From contig JAIVFJ010000002.1 of the NCBI GenBank assembly GCA_025765615.1, positions 186,001 through 250,000 on the forward strand: a stretch of 64,000 nt of DNA, in the 5' to 3' direction. The stretch is from Zopfochytrium polystomum. Taxonomy: Eukaryota > Chytridiomycota > Chytridiomycetes > Chytridiales > Chytridiaceae. The position numbers and the translations under genes were made by a program. A model generated the notes under the pieces. It had not been told where the DNA came from and ran no database searches. It worked only from the letters and a program-made list of their open reading frames with translations. Positions 61,314 to 64,000 of the stretch are shown here, in pieces. How positions within the stretch are numbered: the first letter of the stretch is position 1; every line of letters starts with the position of its first letter.

Positions 61314-64000
<2,687 letters not shown>

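Overview
The window is nuclear DNA of a fungus that very probably makes flagellated zoospores (a chytrid or another zoosporic lineage). Nearly every gene is split by short GT..AG introns, mostly about 42 to 70 nt, some with CTAAC-like branch sites. Stop codons are followed closely by AATAAA signals, genes are closely packed, and there are no operons. One gene is a homologue of CEP290, the ciliary transition-zone protein, which the non-flagellated fungal lineages are thought to have lost. Others are of fungal type: a Mex67-style mRNA exporter, a Gbp2-like RRM protein and paired single-pass membrane proteins with a cytoplasmic SH3 domain.

Layout, left to right. 0.1-3.2 kb: secreted-type alpha/beta hydrolase of the prolyl-oligopeptidase fold (+). 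3.6-4.2 kb: small unknown gene (-). 4.5-6.2 kb: PH-like plus FYVE phosphoinositide-binding protein (+). 6.2-9.6 kb: mostly non-coding, with an old tandem duplication. 9.7-15.1 kb: two neighbouring genes for transmembrane SH3 proteins (+). 15.4-19.2 kb: an unknown two-TM protein and an unknown conserved-looking protein (+). 19.5-23.7 kb: importin-7/8-type karyopherin (-). 24.4-27.5 kb: SNF2 helicase with a RING finger (-). 28.7-29.9 kb: Yra1/ALYREF (-). 30.3-33.3 kb: ABC-F ATPase (-). 33.5-34.2 kb: probable mitoribosomal protein mL59 (-). 34.3-34.9 kb: EMC6 (+). 35.0-44.2 kb: CEP290 (+). 44.9-46.1 kb: ELO fatty-acid elongase (+). 46.3-47.2 kb: cytochrome b5 (-). 47.5-50.5 kb: Mex67/NXF1 (+). 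50.6-53.9 kb: CAMK/MARK-like kinase (+). 54.3-55.8 kb: YeeE/YedE sulfur transporter (-). 56.5-58.7 kb: two-RRM protein like Gbp2/Hrb1 (-). 59.1-61.0 kb: ORC1 (-). 61.3-64.0 kb: Prp22/DHX8 helicase, cut by the right edge (-).

Most genes are housekeeping and share no single pathway, though three mRNP/export factors (Yra1, Mex67, Gbp2-like) lie within 30 kb. The tandem TM-SH3 pair is the most lineage-specific part. The most striking technical signal is that conserved domains of several genes, including the essential ORC1 and PRP22, are broken by frame changes of one (or possibly two) bases, mostly +1, with no ordinary intron to explain them. Two related cases could be read as introns of only 28 and 31 nt. 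Residual sequencing error is the simplest explanation. Very short introns, exon intronization or +1 recoding would be the interesting alternatives.
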